NCBI GenBank assembly: GCA_903927025.1
Contig: CAIYLG010000030.1
Location: forward strand, 1-44,349
Source of the DNA: an uncultured Armatimonadota bacterium
Lineage (GTDB): Bacteria > Armatimonadota > Fimbriimonadia > Fimbriimonadales > Fimbriimonadaceae
DNA: 44,349 nucleotides
Direction of reading: 5' to 3'
The notes beneath the pieces are model-generated. The model had not been told where the DNA came from. It saw only the letters and a list, made by a program, of their open reading frames with translations, and searched no databases. Of this stretch, positions 7,827-17,333 are shown piece after piece (position 1 is the first letter of the stretch; every line of letters begins with the position of its first letter). Made by a program: the position numbers and the translations under genes.

Positions 7827-9497
7827 ATGGTTACTGCCGGTTTTTTGGCACTTCTGCTTCAGGTGAGTTCTGGGCCCAACCTCTTGCCGCTCCCCGGTGT
7901 CCAGACCACCAATTGTAAGTGGAGTCCATGGGACGGACATTCCACATCAATTGCTGGAGAATATGTAGTTGACGGTTCTCCATACCCAGAAACAGGAACG
8001 GTCGAGGGATTCAACCTAATCAACCCACCGGTTGAAACCCACCTTATTCTCAGCGTAAAGGTGAGGGGGAACAAGGCAAAACAGCACTTCAACATGACCG
8101 CAGTGGGATACAACACACGCTTGCCAAAGGGCGAGGGTTGGACCGCCTGGTGGGAAAAATCGTACGTGATTGATGCTGGAAAATGGACTACGCTCGAAAG
8201 AGATATCTGCCTGCCAAAAGGCTCAGATCGACTGAGAGTCATCATCGGCAACCCTAACTCAGACTCCGTACGGATCTCAGATCTGAAGCTGGTCGCTGGC
8301 GTGCCCGGCTCACCGGACCCGGTAGCCATCGCCACCGCAAAAGAGAACATCGAAATCGTTAAGCACCTTGCTGACAAGCAACCCGACACTGTCCTCCAAC
8401 GAACAGCCGATGCGGACGCTCGCTCGGCTGGAGTTGTGATCAATCACGTCCATATTCGTGGCCCAATTCGCACCGGTAATCAAGGCGAAGTGGGAACGGC
8501 GACCTTCCCCGTTCCCGCAATGGATCCCGGCCAGATTCCGATCGCCTTCAAGATCACGTGCGATAAGCCGGGTCAAGTGCTTTCAGCCAAGTGGACCAAG
8601 CGCCCTGATGGAAGAAATACAGTCTGCAAGGTTCAGTTGAAGCCTGGCTCGAAGGGCGTTTGGGTGCAGTACGATGCTCTCGTGCTTTCTCCATCCGGGC
8701 ACACGAGAGATCTCACGCCTCCGACGTGGTTAGCGGCAACCAATCGGCAGCGTTGGACGCGAGGAACCGCCTGTGTTCAGACTTTTGATTCTGAGATTCA
8801 GGCAATGGCGAAGAAGCTGTCTGCTCCAAACGACTCCTCGGAATCGTACGCCCGAAAGGTGTTCGCGTTTGTGAGAGACTATCGCGGCAAAGGGGCCCCG
8901 TTTAAAACTTTGGATGCTGTCGCCTGTGTTCAATCGGAGGGAAGCTGTACGAACAAGGCCAATCTCACCGCCGCACTTTTGCGTGTTCATGGAATTCCAG
9001 CACGCACGGTCTCTCACATGCCCACTTGGGCGCCGGAAGCCATCTATGAGCATTGGCTCACCGAATTCTGGCAACCAGACAAGGGATGGGTTGCAATCGA
9101 CCCTGAACTCGGGCGATGGGATCCGGATCGGCGGACGCGCATCGTGCTTGCGACTTCAAGCGAGGAGGATGAAGATCTCGCATTCGAGAAGCTCCACACT
9201 CGATTCGTGATGCCCGGCGCGCCTTATGCCTCGTCGCTGGAGATCTCTTCAACGCTGTATCCCGCTGATATCGAGGGCTCTGAAACCGACGCCATCAACA
9301 CATCCAACCGAGTCAGCCGGTATATCGTCGACGCTGGCAGCGAGCTTCGACTCCTGGCTGCGGCCAATCATGCATACCTCTGGATGATGGCGGATCTGAC
9401 AGTAGGGAAGGCAACTGCCTTCAAATACGATCGCGTGAATGCTGCCGTATCGTCTGGCAGTGCGGCAACTCTGGAACGTGTCCTCCGCACGCCATAG
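7827..9497 (+). CDS. secreted transglutaminase-like protein
   Basis: A 556-residue protein. Residues 1-20 are hydrophobic, consistent with a signal peptide but without basic residues, so export is likely rather than certain. The first ~170 residues (LILSVKVRGNKA, LRVIIGNPNSDSVRISDLKLV) look like a carbohydrate-binding-type beta-sandwich. The transglutaminase core has Cys374 (GSCTNKANL), His409 (YEHWLTEFW) and Asp425 (AIDPELG), the complete triad. Bacterial members are often proteases, peptide cyclases or amidases rather than cross-linkers, so the reaction is not known. It sits between the AraC regulator and an arabinofuranosidase-like gene in the same direction, with a 56-bp upstream gap. Confidence 0.82.
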   Translation: MVTAGFLALLLQVSSGPNLLPLPGVQTTNCKWSPWDGHSTSIAGEYVVDGSPYPETGTVEGFNLINPPVETHLILSVKVRGNKAKQHFNMTAVGYNTRLPKGEGWTAWWEKSYVIDAGKWTTLERDICLPKGSDRLRVIIGNPNSDSVRISDLKLVAGVPGSPDPVAIATAKENIEIVKHLADKQPDTVLQRTADADARSAGVVINHVHIRGPIRTGNQGEVGTATFPVPAMDPGQIPIAFKITCDKPGQVLSAKWTKRPDGRNTVCKVQLKPGSKGVWVQYDALVLSPSGHTRDLTPPTWLAATNRQRWTRGTACVQTFDSEIQAMAKKLSAPNDSSESYARKVFAFVRDYRGKGAPFKTLDAVACVQSEGSCTNKANLTAALLRVHGIPARTVSHMPTWAPEAIYEHWLTEFWQPDKGWVAIDPELGRWDPDRRTRIVLATSSEEDEDLAFEKLHTRFVMPGAPYASSLEISSTLYPADIEGSETDAINTSNRVSRYIVDAGSELRLLAAANHAYLWMMADLTVGKATAFKYDRVNAAVSSGSAATLERVLRTP

Positions 9498-9627
9498 AGG
9501 TCAGAGTAGGATAGGTTGCCAGAATTCTGAACTCCCTGATAAGTCTTTAGCCCCTTATGGCAACCGGGACTTTTGGACTCGCCTACAATGGGCTGTGGTT
9601 CGCTCAAACAATGTCGTCGGCAAAACT

Positions 9628-11544
9628 ATGCGGTGGGGTCTATCTTCAGCTGCCATGCTGATCGCCTCCCTGGCATCCGCTCAAACGTTCAACGTATACG
9701 AAGGATACGGCACGCTGGAAAACGGATGGGCAGATTGGTCCTGGTGTACGCGCAATTTCAACAGCAGCGATTACAAGTTCAATAGCCGTCCGAGCATCCA
9801 AGTTCAGTACACGGGCGGCTGGCAAGGTTTGGCGCTCAACTTCTCGAACACCTTTCCTGCTCAGTACTTCAACGCCGTAAGCTTCGAAATCAATGGCGGT
9901 GCCACGTCCGGGCGGTCCATCAACGTCATCCTGACCGTCAATGGATCCTACACGTCAGCGGTCAATCTCAATAGCTACGTGCACGGCGGCACCGTCGCTG
10001 CGAACGCCTGGAACCTTGTTCAGATTCCACTCTCCGCTTTCGGTGTGAAATCGACGGACAAGATTAGCCAAGTCCTTCTCCAGGAATCTTCTGGAAACGC
10101 GCAGCCTTCTTTTTACGTGAGCCAATTAGGCTGGGTCCCCAATCCTCCACCCAGCACGGTTTCTATCAACGTCAACGCCGCAAGTGCCGTCCACACCGTT
10201 GATCGAAAGATGTTTGCGGTTAACACGGCTGTCTGGGATAACGGCTTTACCACCCCAACCTGTAAGAGCCTTGTTCTCAACGGAGGATTCAAGGCCTTTC
10301 GTTTCCCAGGTGGATCACTCTCTGACGGCTACCATTGGAAGACAAACACAACTGACAGCAACGCCTGGAGTTGGGCAACCAGCTTTGATGACTTTGCTTC
10401 GGTTGCCGCAAAGCAGTCTCAGGGCCACAGCTTTATCACTGTCAACTACGGAACAGGAACCCCCGCAGAAGCCGCTTCTTGGGTCAAGTATTCCAACGTG
10501 ACCAAGCATTACGGCTTCAAATACTGGGAAGTGGGCAACGAGGTTTACGGCAACTGGGAAGAAGATGGGCATACCCTGAAGAACGACCCGGTGACCTACG
10601 CCCAGCAGTTTGCACTCTATTACAAACAAATGAAGGCGGTCGATCCCACCATCCAGGTTGGCGCAGTGGTGATCAACGGCGAGGACAACTACGCGAACTA
10701 TTCAAGCGAGGTCGTTACCAACCCCCGCACCCATGCCAAGCACAGCGGTTGGACGCCTGTGCTCCTAGCCAAGCTCGCAAGTCTGCACGTCACGCCGGAC
10801 TACATCATCTATCACCGGTATCCACAGTACGCCGTGGACTGCGACTTCGCTCTTCTGACCGGCAACGGAGGGTGGTCCACCGATATCGCGGACATGCGAC
10901 AGCAGCTGACCGATTACTTGGGGTCAGCCGCCACGAAGACACAGATCATGTGTACCGAGAACAATGCCGATGCGGGAACGCCAGGGAAGCAACTATGTAG
11001 CCTTGTGAATGCGCTGTATCTGGCGGACTCATTTGGTTCTGTTCTCCAAACCGAAGCCAACTCATACGTGTGGTGGGATCTCATCAACGGACAGGGAACC
11101 AATTCAAACGACGGTCCCTGGCTGTACGGGTGGCGTCAGTATGGGGATGAGGGAATGTTCTCGCCCGATTTCACACAGGTCTACCCGATCTACTACGCCG
11201 AGCAGATTCTGAACGACTTTGCGGCAGCCGGTGACACAGTTGTTCATACAACTAGTAGCTATGGTTTGCTGACCGCGTACGCGGCAAAGCGCGCTAACGG
11301 CACTCTGCGTTTGATGGTGATCAACAAGAACTCGACAGCGGCGTCCTCGGCAAAGATCTCAATTACCGGATTCACCCCTGTCAAGGCCGCCACCCAGTAC
11401 TTCTATGGCATTCCCCAAGACACCGCCGCTTCTCAAGGCAAATCCCAGTCGATCCAAACCACAGGCATCACGAACGCCTCTGCTTCCATGTCGATGACGT
11501 TCCCGCCCTACTCCATCACGGTGATTCAGCTCTCGAATAAGTAG
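9628..11544 (+). CDS. secreted arabinofuranosidase-like clan GH-A glycoside hydrolase
   Basis: A 638-residue secreted enzyme starting at the ATG at 9628, which gives a clean signal peptide (MRWGLSSAAMLIASLASAQ); an open frame to 9439 is ignored. Residues about 20-170 form a beta-sandwich that resembles a carbohydrate-binding module. The catalytic barrel follows, with the acid/base Glu305 in WEVGNEVYG and the nucleophile Glu444 in MCTENNAD, spaced as in clan GH-A enzymes such as GH51 and GH39. The last ~90 residues form a beta-domain typical of arabinofuranosidases. Removal of arabinose side chains from plant polysaccharide is a reasonable prediction, but the exact GH family is unsettled. A strong terminator hairpin lies about 215 bp after the stop. 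Confidence 0.82.
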   Translation: MRWGLSSAAMLIASLASAQTFNVYEGYGTLENGWADWSWCTRNFNSSDYKFNSRPSIQVQYTGGWQGLALNFSNTFPAQYFNAVSFEINGGATSGRSINVILTVNGSYTSAVNLNSYVHGGTVAANAWNLVQIPLSAFGVKSTDKISQVLLQESSGNAQPSFYVSQLGWVPNPPPSTVSINVNAASAVHTVDRKMFAVNTAVWDNGFTTPTCKSLVLNGGFKAFRFPGGSLSDGYHWKTNTTDSNAWSWATSFDDFASVAAKQSQGHSFITVNYGTGTPAEAASWVKYSNVTKHYGFKYWEVGNEVYGNWEEDGHTLKNDPVTYAQQFALYYKQMKAVDPTIQVGAVVINGEDNYANYSSEVVTNPRTHAKHSGWTPVLLAKLASLHVTPDYIIYHRYPQYAVDCDFALLTGNGGWSTDIADMRQQLTDYLGSAATKTQIMCTENNADAGTPGKQLCSLVNALYLADSFGSVLQTEANSYVWWDLINGQGTNSNDGPWLYGWRQYGDEGMFSPDFTQVYPIYYAEQILNDFAAAGDTVVHTTSSYGLLTAYAAKRANGTLRLMVINKNSTAASSAKISITGFTPVKAATQYFYGIPQDTAASQGKSQSIQTTGITNASASMSMTFPPYSITVIQLSNK

Positions 11545-11650
11545 TGCCCTCAGAATCCGAAGATGCATGAATTCGCCTCCACTTAGGTCCAAATCGCCCG
11601 GAAGTTAGCCGCCTCCGGAATCCCAAAGGAATTCCCTATGCGCAGCCCTA

Positions 11651-11724
11651 GGTTGGAGCGAAGCTCCTACCCAGGACTCTTGTGCTTGCGAACGAGATGG
11701 GCTTCGGCCCACTGCTCCCAAACC
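11651..11724. repeat. REP-like branched palindromic element
   Basis: An outer stem GGTT/AACC encloses two compact hairpins: GGAGC-GAA-GCTCC (11655-11667) and TGGGC-TTCG-GCCCA (11698-11711), the latter with a stable TTCG loop. GGAGC can alternatively pair with GCTCC at 11714-11718. The layout resembles repetitive extragenic palindromes of other bacteria, but only one copy occurs in this window. Confidence 0.4.
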
Positions 11725-11760
11725 TTATCAACCCTACCGGAATGCCATCACGCCGTTACG

Positions 11761-11806
11761 AAAAGCGAATGCTCCAGCTGGCATACCAACTGGAGCATTC
11801 GCTTTT
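11761..11806. terminator. bidirectional intrinsic terminator
   Basis: Perfect 17-bp arms AAAAGCGAATGCTCCAG (11761-11777) and its complement (11790-11806) around a 12-base loop. The arms begin with A4 and end with T4, so either strand yields a hairpin followed by uridines. It separates two convergent genes. Confidence 0.88.
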
Positions 11807-11864
11807 CAACCTATCCTGCGAGGCATTGTAGGGGAATATTCCCCTTCAATGCGAATCCCTTACC

Positions 11865-13457
11865 CTAGCGGAAGCTGATCAGCTTGCCGGACTTCGCATC
11901 AACTTCGAGAGTCGACGCACCGTTCGGAGCGATATTCTTTCCAGTTCCATCATAGATGGCTGAGAACTGGCCAGACAGCTCAGACCTTCCCAGACCTGGT
12001 GTCGGCGGACCATGGCGAAGGACTCGCCCTGGTGCCACAAAGTCCACCGCACCCGTCGAGCCATCGAGTGAAACAATCGCTGTAGGTACTGCGGTTAGGG
12101 TCAGGGAGGTGTGGGACCCATTGTATACGTTCCCGAAAATGATGTTCGTGATGGCATCGGCTTTCAGGGTGAGCATGATTGGTCCAGAAGGTGTCGAGGC
12201 GACCGGAGGTGTGATTGAAGCTGTGCTGGGTGTTGTTGCCGTCATCGTCACCATGCTGCCGAACTGACTTCCAACCTGTGCCAAAACAAAGCCGGACACC
12301 GGAGTGGCAGAATAGCTGCCTCCAGGTCCAACGAATTTCTGATTCTCAAGAAATGGGGACCAGCTAATGTTCACCACTCCTCCTGTCGCACCAGAGGCGT
12401 CTGGATCTGGAATCACGAGGCGTGGGTTGGTGCCAACAAAGTCCTCAATGTAGATTCCTGGGATTGCACCTCCCGCGTTGGTGCGATAAAAGGCAATCTT
12501 CTCGTTGTCAGGTGAGAACGTCGGAGCGACGTCGGAAAAGCCGGTAGGAGTAAGCAGATTGCTGTAGCCACCAACCACACTCAGCGTCAGCAAGCTCCAA
12601 TTGGTTGCGCCGTTGGCGTTGTACATACATACAAGGGTCTGTCCGTCCGGAGACCATCCCGAGACCTGGGTATTCCCATTGTTGGAATAGTTGCTTGGAG
12701 TCACATTTGTTGGCGTTCCTCCGGTCACTGGAAGTGTCCAAACCTGACCCGTAACGGTAGAAGTTGAAACCGTGGAAAAGGCGATCTGGGAATTATTCGG
12801 AGACCAAACTGGAAGTCCACCTGCGTTGCCACCCGAATAAATCTTGGTAGGGGTGCCTCCATTAACTGAGATCGTGTACAGATTCCCGAGGGAGTCAATA
12901 TAGGCCACGACGCCCCCGTTGGGCGAAATCGCCGGGACTCCTGCAACACCGGAAATCACGGTTTTGATTTGAGTACCGTCACTCTGCACAGTCTTGATCG
13001 CGTAGGTGCCGCCCGTTTGAGTGAGGTAGGCCATCGTGCCGAACTGGCTGACGGAAACGTAGCCGTTGTTGCTTTGATGTAGCAACAGATTGGGCTGCCA
13101 CCCTGAACTGGCAGAAGCGGTATAGATCTGATCACCAGACAGGTTTAAGCTCCGGGTAAACGCTAGGAAAGTTGAATTTAGGTTCGGGGTCGGGTTAACC
13201 GCCAGTGTGCTAAACGAGGCTCCGGCCTGCCCAACGTATCCTACTGGACCCGTAGCTCCATTGATCATCGCTTTCGGCTGCCCAGAGAATGTGAACGATG
13301 CGTTGCCCACCTGTGTGGAGGTCGGCTTACCAGACGAACCTGTGCCAGCTAGGTTTCCAGAAACCCCCGCACCGCCGCAGCCTGTGGCGAAAAGTGCTAC
13401 TAAAGGGACTGCACGAAGCAGCGACGATGCGGGCCATTTGCCATTGATGTTGGTCAT
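11865..13457 (-). CDS. lipoprotein with TolB/WD40-like (PD40) beta-propeller repeats
   Basis: A 530-residue surface or periplasmic lipoprotein. The N-terminus has a signal peptide ending in the lipobox LFATGC. A Gly/Ser/Thr-rich linker is followed by repeated WSPNNSQIAFST, WSPDGQTLVCMY and FSPDNEKIAFYRT segments (about residues 170-340), the signature of PD40 propeller blades found in TolB and related proteins. The last ~150 residues form another beta-rich domain. A scaffold or binding role is likely; no enzyme residues are evident. The ATG is preceded by AAAGGAG at good spacing. It lies 180 bp downstream of the fucosidase gene in the same direction and may have its own promoter. Confidence 0.82.
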   Translation of the reverse strand: MTNINGKWPASSLLRAVPLVALFATGCGGAGVSGNLAGTGSSGKPTSTQVGNASFTFSGQPKAMINGATGPVGYVGQAGASFSTLAVNPTPNLNSTFLAFTRSLNLSGDQIYTASASSGWQPNLLLHQSNNGYVSVSQFGTMAYLTQTGGTYAIKTVQSDGTQIKTVISGVAGVPAISPNGGVVAYIDSLGNLYTISVNGGTPTKIYSGGNAGGLPVWSPNNSQIAFSTVSTSTVTGQVWTLPVTGGTPTNVTPSNYSNNGNTQVSGWSPDGQTLVCMYNANGATNWSLLTLSVVGGYSNLLTPTGFSDVAPTFSPDNEKIAFYRTNAGGAIPGIYIEDFVGTNPRLVIPDPDASGATGGVVNISWSPFLENQKFVGPGGSYSATPVSGFVLAQVGSQFGSMVTMTATTPSTASITPPVASTPSGPIMLTLKADAITNIIFGNVYNGSHTSLTLTAVPTAIVSLDGSTGAVDFVAPGRVLRHGPPTPGLGRSELSGQFSAIYDGTGKNIAPNGASTLEVDAKSGKLISFR

Positions 13458-13637
13458 AACTCTCCTTTCCCAAACGGTGGCGACAAACTCTTCGCCCGAA
13501 ATGTTTTGAGGAACGGCTAGTTATTCGTTACGGGCGTGACAATACGGTGACAAAACCGTCATTCGGCCCCGATAGGGAATTAGGGCCTATTTTTGCAAGT
13601 CGATTTGGCCCCAAGAGAGAAGAGTCGGTCGTCGTTT

Positions 13638-15125
13638 TCAGCGAGCCCCGGGGCCCTGAAGATAGAGCCCAAAGTCGTACAGAAGGGGACTGGCTGGCGA
13701 CTTATCCACGTGGATTCGAACCTTTCGAGTCGTAACCGGACGGTCGAGCCTCAAGATGCGGCAGTTCCCGATCGTGGTCGCATGGGCGATTTCTGACCAC
13801 TCTCCATTCAGCAAGGCATCGACCCCAAATGATTCGACGCGCTGCCCGAGCGCAATGGGTTCTCGCACACGGATTAGGTCGAAACTCTTTGGCTCGCCCA
13901 GATCCAATTCTGCAGAAGCTGAGGTCACGGCATCATCCGTAGCCCAAAATCTAGATGGCTGGGTGGACAAGAGCTGAGTCCCGCTGTACGCTCGACTTCC
14001 GCCTCGCACATTTGACGCAATCACCTTTGCGCCAGATGCCAAATTGGTTCGAAATGTCTCTTGCACCGCCTTGCCGAAGGTGCGGAGCGATGCCACGTCT
14101 GGCACATCAATCTGCCCCTTACGGTTCGGCGGCACATTGAGCAAGAAAGAGGCTCCGCGTCCAACCGACTTGCAGTACAGGTCGAAGAGCTGTTCTGATG
14201 TCTTCACACGACCGTTTTCTGCCTCATGCCAGAACCAGCCTGGACGGATCGAGACATCGCACTCTGCAGGGAGCCATTGGGTGCCGTGCGGCGTGCCTTC
14301 AGGCGACAGATTGGACTTCAGATATCCTGGCGCTGGCTGATCATCCTTTTCACCAATCGGGTCATATGTCGCCCAAGAGGTTTCGCCTGCATAGCCTTCT
14401 TCGTTTCCAACCCATCGAAGGTCTGGGCCAATATCGCTGAACACGTTGGCGCCGGGCTGGAGGTCTCGGACCATCTTCCAAGTCGTCGGCCAGCCGTAAT
14501 AGGTTCTTCGGTCGATGGATCGATCTTCTCTTGCACCGCCATAGTAGCCAGTTCCGCCATTTGCACCATCGTGCCAAATCTCGAACAGAGGGCCGTACTG
14601 GGTCATCAGCTCTTTCAATTGGTGCCGATAAATATCGACATATTCAGGCTTCCCGTAGGCTGGGTTGTTACGGTCCCATGGAGACAGATAGACGCCAAAT
14701 AGAAGGCCATGGCGGTGACAGGCTTCCGAAATTGCCTTGACGACATCCCCATTTCCTCCCATCCATCCACTCCTCGAAACGTTGTGCTTGGTCGTAGCGG
14801 TGGGCCAAAGGCAGAAGCCGTCGTGGTGCTTGGCGGTAAGAATCGCCCCTTTCATGCCGGCTGACTTAAGGGCGAGCACAATCTGGTCTGGGTCGAAGTC
14901 CGTGGGATGGAACACGGTTTCATGCTCGTCTCCGTTGCCCCACTCGCGATCGGTAAAAGTGTTCGTTGTGAAGTGCAGAAAAGCGTAAGTCTCCAGCTTT
15001 GCGTGGTCCAACTGACGTCTGCTCGGAAGTGCGCCGTACGGTGCAGGGGGTGCGACTTTAGCGGACGGAGTCGTCATCGCGATCGGTGCCAGCGCGGTCA
15101 AGGTGAGGAGCAACGAGTACAGCAT
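13638..15125 (-). CDS. secreted alpha-L-fucosidase (GH29)
   Basis: A 495-residue enzyme that hydrolyses terminal alpha-L-fucose with retention. A signal peptide covers about residues 1-20. The GH29 barrel shows LETYAFLHFTTNTFTDREWG near the start, AKHHDGFCLWPT (about 98-109) and the nucleophile Asp186 in FEIWHDGANG. The C-terminal ~140 residues (ATDDAVTSASAELDLGEPKSFDLIRVRE) resemble a discoidin/F5-8C-type sugar-binding domain. The acid/base residue, variable in GH29, cannot be assigned by eye. It is divergent from the DUF1800 gene across 146 bp. A TATACT hexamer at 15138-15143 (minus strand) lies only 12 bases before the ATG, hinting at a very short leader. Confidence 0.92.
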   Translation of the reverse strand: MLYSLLLTLTALAPIAMTTPSAKVAPPAPYGALPSRRQLDHAKLETYAFLHFTTNTFTDREWGNGDEHETVFHPTDFDPDQIVLALKSAGMKGAILTAKHHDGFCLWPTATTKHNVSRSGWMGGNGDVVKAISEACHRHGLLFGVYLSPWDRNNPAYGKPEYVDIYRHQLKELMTQYGPLFEIWHDGANGGTGYYGGAREDRSIDRRTYYGWPTTWKMVRDLQPGANVFSDIGPDLRWVGNEEGYAGETSWATYDPIGEKDDQPAPGYLKSNLSPEGTPHGTQWLPAECDVSIRPGWFWHEAENGRVKTSEQLFDLYCKSVGRGASFLLNVPPNRKGQIDVPDVASLRTFGKAVQETFRTNLASGAKVIASNVRGGSRAYSGTQLLSTQPSRFWATDDAVTSASAELDLGEPKSFDLIRVREPIALGQRVESFGVDALLNGEWSEIAHATTIGNCRILRLDRPVTTRKVRIHVDKSPASPLLYDFGLYLQGPGAR

Positions 15126-15271
15126 TGTGTCTCTGCGAGTATAAACGATGCTCGCCGTTCATATATGTGGTGAAACCCTCACGAGCCGAAGCTTAGGCAC
15201 GGCACAAGGATGGGACCTTTTCGCGTGCAACTGAACCATGCGAAAATCTGAGCGTCTTCCAAGCCAGCACC

Positions 15272-17317
15272 ATGAAACCTGCGGAAAAAACTAAGTCGGC
15301 TAATCCTTCGGCCTCGCCCATGACGTGCTCACCGGTTCGAACCGCCGCAAGCATTGCCCTTGCCATTGCATTTGGGCTGCTCACCGTCCAATCTGCTTCC
15401 GCATTCATGTCGATCGCTTCAGATTCGGCGACCCCAAACTCGGACCGGCAGAGCAAGTCTACAGAAGACCAAAAGATCCTGCACGTGCTCAACCGAATTG
15501 GCTATGGCCCTCGGCCCGAAGATGTGGCCAAAGTAAAAAGAATTGGTTTGTCCGCCTATATTGACGACCAGCTTCACCCAGATCGAATCACTGATACCGC
15601 CGTCGATCAAAAGCTGCAGGCGTTTACGGAACTTCAGCTGTCGGACGAAGACATCGCGGCGAAATACAAAGACTTCATTACTAGCGACCAGGAAGCGGCA
15701 AAGCTTAGGCAGAAAATGCGAAAGGAGATGGCTGCCAAAACGGGTGAAACCGCTTCCGTCGCAGCAGGTGGTGTGGCTGCCGGCAAAGCCGGACAATCCG
15801 CCCAGGAAATGATGGCCACGGATCCGGACCTGATGAAGCAAATTCAGGACACTCGCGAGCACCTCGCGAAAGCTGCCGAGCCCATTGCCCTTCTTCACGA
15901 AGAGTTTGTTGCGTCCAAGTTGATAAGAGCAGTGGAGTCTCAGCGCCAGCTGCAGGAAGTGTTAGTCGATTTCTGGAGCAACCACTTCAACATCGACATC
16001 CGCAAGGCACCATGCGGTGTGCTCAAGGTCATCGATGAGCGAGATGTGATCCGACCGCACATCTTCGGTAAGTTCCGAGATCTCCTCGAAGCTAGCGCCA
16101 AGAGTCCCGCGATGCTGGTGTATCTGGACAATTTTCAATCCGTAGCGGATCAGCTCCCACCAGCGCCGCGCACGCGCCGGGGAAGGCGACAAGTCACTGA
16201 GATCCAGAACGGATCCCAAACGATCTATTTCAATCCAGCGAACAAAATGCTGCCGAGCACAACTCCACCAGCAACGGTGGCTCCGGCACAAACTGGCAAG
16301 CGGAAGGTCGGTCTCAACGAGAACTACGCTCGGGAGATCATGGAGCTCCATACGCTTGGCGTTAATGGCGGCTACACCCAGCAGGACGTTAGGGAGGTCG
16401 CAAGGTGCCTTACTGGCTGGAGCATTGCTGCATCGGATGGGTTGAAGCCACGAATCAATCGATATGGAGAGGCGGGTGTGTTCCAATTCTTTCCTAGACT
16501 GCACGACGACGGCGAAAAGAATGTGCTTGGACATCGGATTCCGGCCGGGGGCGGAGAAAAGGACGGTGAGATCGTCCTTGACCTGCTTTCAAAGGACCCT
16601 GCCACGCGCAAACACATTTCCTACCAACTCTGTCAGCGCCTAGTGTCTGACGATCCACCCGTGCAACTTGTGAACCGGTGTGTGGAGACTTGGCAGCACA
16701 CAGATGGTGACTTGCGCGAGGTTGTTCGCACCATTCTGACTTCACCTGAATTTTATTCAGCGGACTCGATGAGAAAGAAGATCAAGTCTCCGTTTGAGTA
16801 TGCCGTCTCGTCGGTAAGAGCTTTGGATGGCCACATGGACGTCGACGCGATGGTCTCTCGAAATCAGTTGCCTCGAGAGGCTAACTTGATGGTCCGTCCT
16901 CCGCAGGGCGGAGGCTACATGGATGTGAACACAACATCCCTCGTAGGGCAGGTGGCGACGATGGGACAGCCGCTCTATCAATACCAGGCACCGACCGGGT
17001 TCCCAGAGGATTCGAGGAAGTGGGTTTCCTCAGGAGCCTTGATCGCCCGACTAAATTTCTCGCTCTCCCTCACCCAAGGGAAGGTTAAGGACGTGTTGCT
17101 GGCCGACCCAAGCGAAGATGCCGGTGGGGCGATGGACTCCCGCAAACTCATCGACAGGATGTCCGCCCAGATCCTTCATGGCGAGGTGTCGCCATCCACA
17201 CGGGCGACCCTGCTAAGAGAAGCGGGGCAGTCCGATTCTATGCGGAAGGATAGTGCCCTACCGCCTGCTACCATTGCTGCCCTCTTGCTAGGATCTCCAG
17301 AGTTCCAGCGCCGCTGA
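15272..17317 (+). CDS. DUF1800 family protein
   Basis: A 681-residue protein. The segment LHVLNRIGYGPRPEDVAKVKRIGLSAYIDDQL (about residues 71-102) opens the DUF1800 domain, and LNENYAREIMELHTLGVNGGYTQQDVREVARCLTGW is its most conserved block. A hydrophobic region at about 25-45 after a basic stretch looks like a signal peptide. Between the two blocks is a family-unusual Ala/Gly/Lys-rich insertion (about 130-190). DUF1800 proteins are nearly always encoded beside a DUF1501 protein, as here with a 16-bp gap. The biochemical role of the pair is unknown; a link with extracellular polymer handling has been suggested from context. Export by Sec is inferred. Confidence 0.9.
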   Translation: MKPAEKTKSANPSASPMTCSPVRTAASIALAIAFGLLTVQSASAFMSIASDSATPNSDRQSKSTEDQKILHVLNRIGYGPRPEDVAKVKRIGLSAYIDDQLHPDRITDTAVDQKLQAFTELQLSDEDIAAKYKDFITSDQEAAKLRQKMRKEMAAKTGETASVAAGGVAAGKAGQSAQEMMATDPDLMKQIQDTREHLAKAAEPIALLHEEFVASKLIRAVESQRQLQEVLVDFWSNHFNIDIRKAPCGVLKVIDERDVIRPHIFGKFRDLLEASAKSPAMLVYLDNFQSVADQLPPAPRTRRGRRQVTEIQNGSQTIYFNPANKMLPSTTPPATVAPAQTGKRKVGLNENYAREIMELHTLGVNGGYTQQDVREVARCLTGWSIAASDGLKPRINRYGEAGVFQFFPRLHDDGEKNVLGHRIPAGGGEKDGEIVLDLLSKDPATRKHISYQLCQRLVSDDPPVQLVNRCVETWQHTDGDLREVVRTILTSPEFYSADSMRKKIKSPFEYAVSSVRALDGHMDVDAMVSRNQLPREANLMVRPPQGGGYMDVNTTSLVGQVATMGQPLYQYQAPTGFPEDSRKWVSSGALIARLNFSLSLTQGKVKDVLLADPSEDAGGAMDSRKLIDRMSAQILHGEVSPSTRATLLREAGQSDSMRKDSALPPATIAALLLGSPEFQRR

Positions 17318-17333
17318 TTGTAAGGATTTCACC

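Larger units (their letters stand above)
11545..11864. other. 320-bp convergent intergenic region rich in hairpins
   Basis: Lies between the stop codons of convergent genes. It holds no convincing gene. It contains a branched palindromic unit (11651-11724), a 17-bp perfect hairpin (11761-11806) and a small hairpin with GGAATCC/GGAATTCC arms near 11616-11636. The role is probably bidirectional termination and RNA 3'-end protection. Confidence 0.6.
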
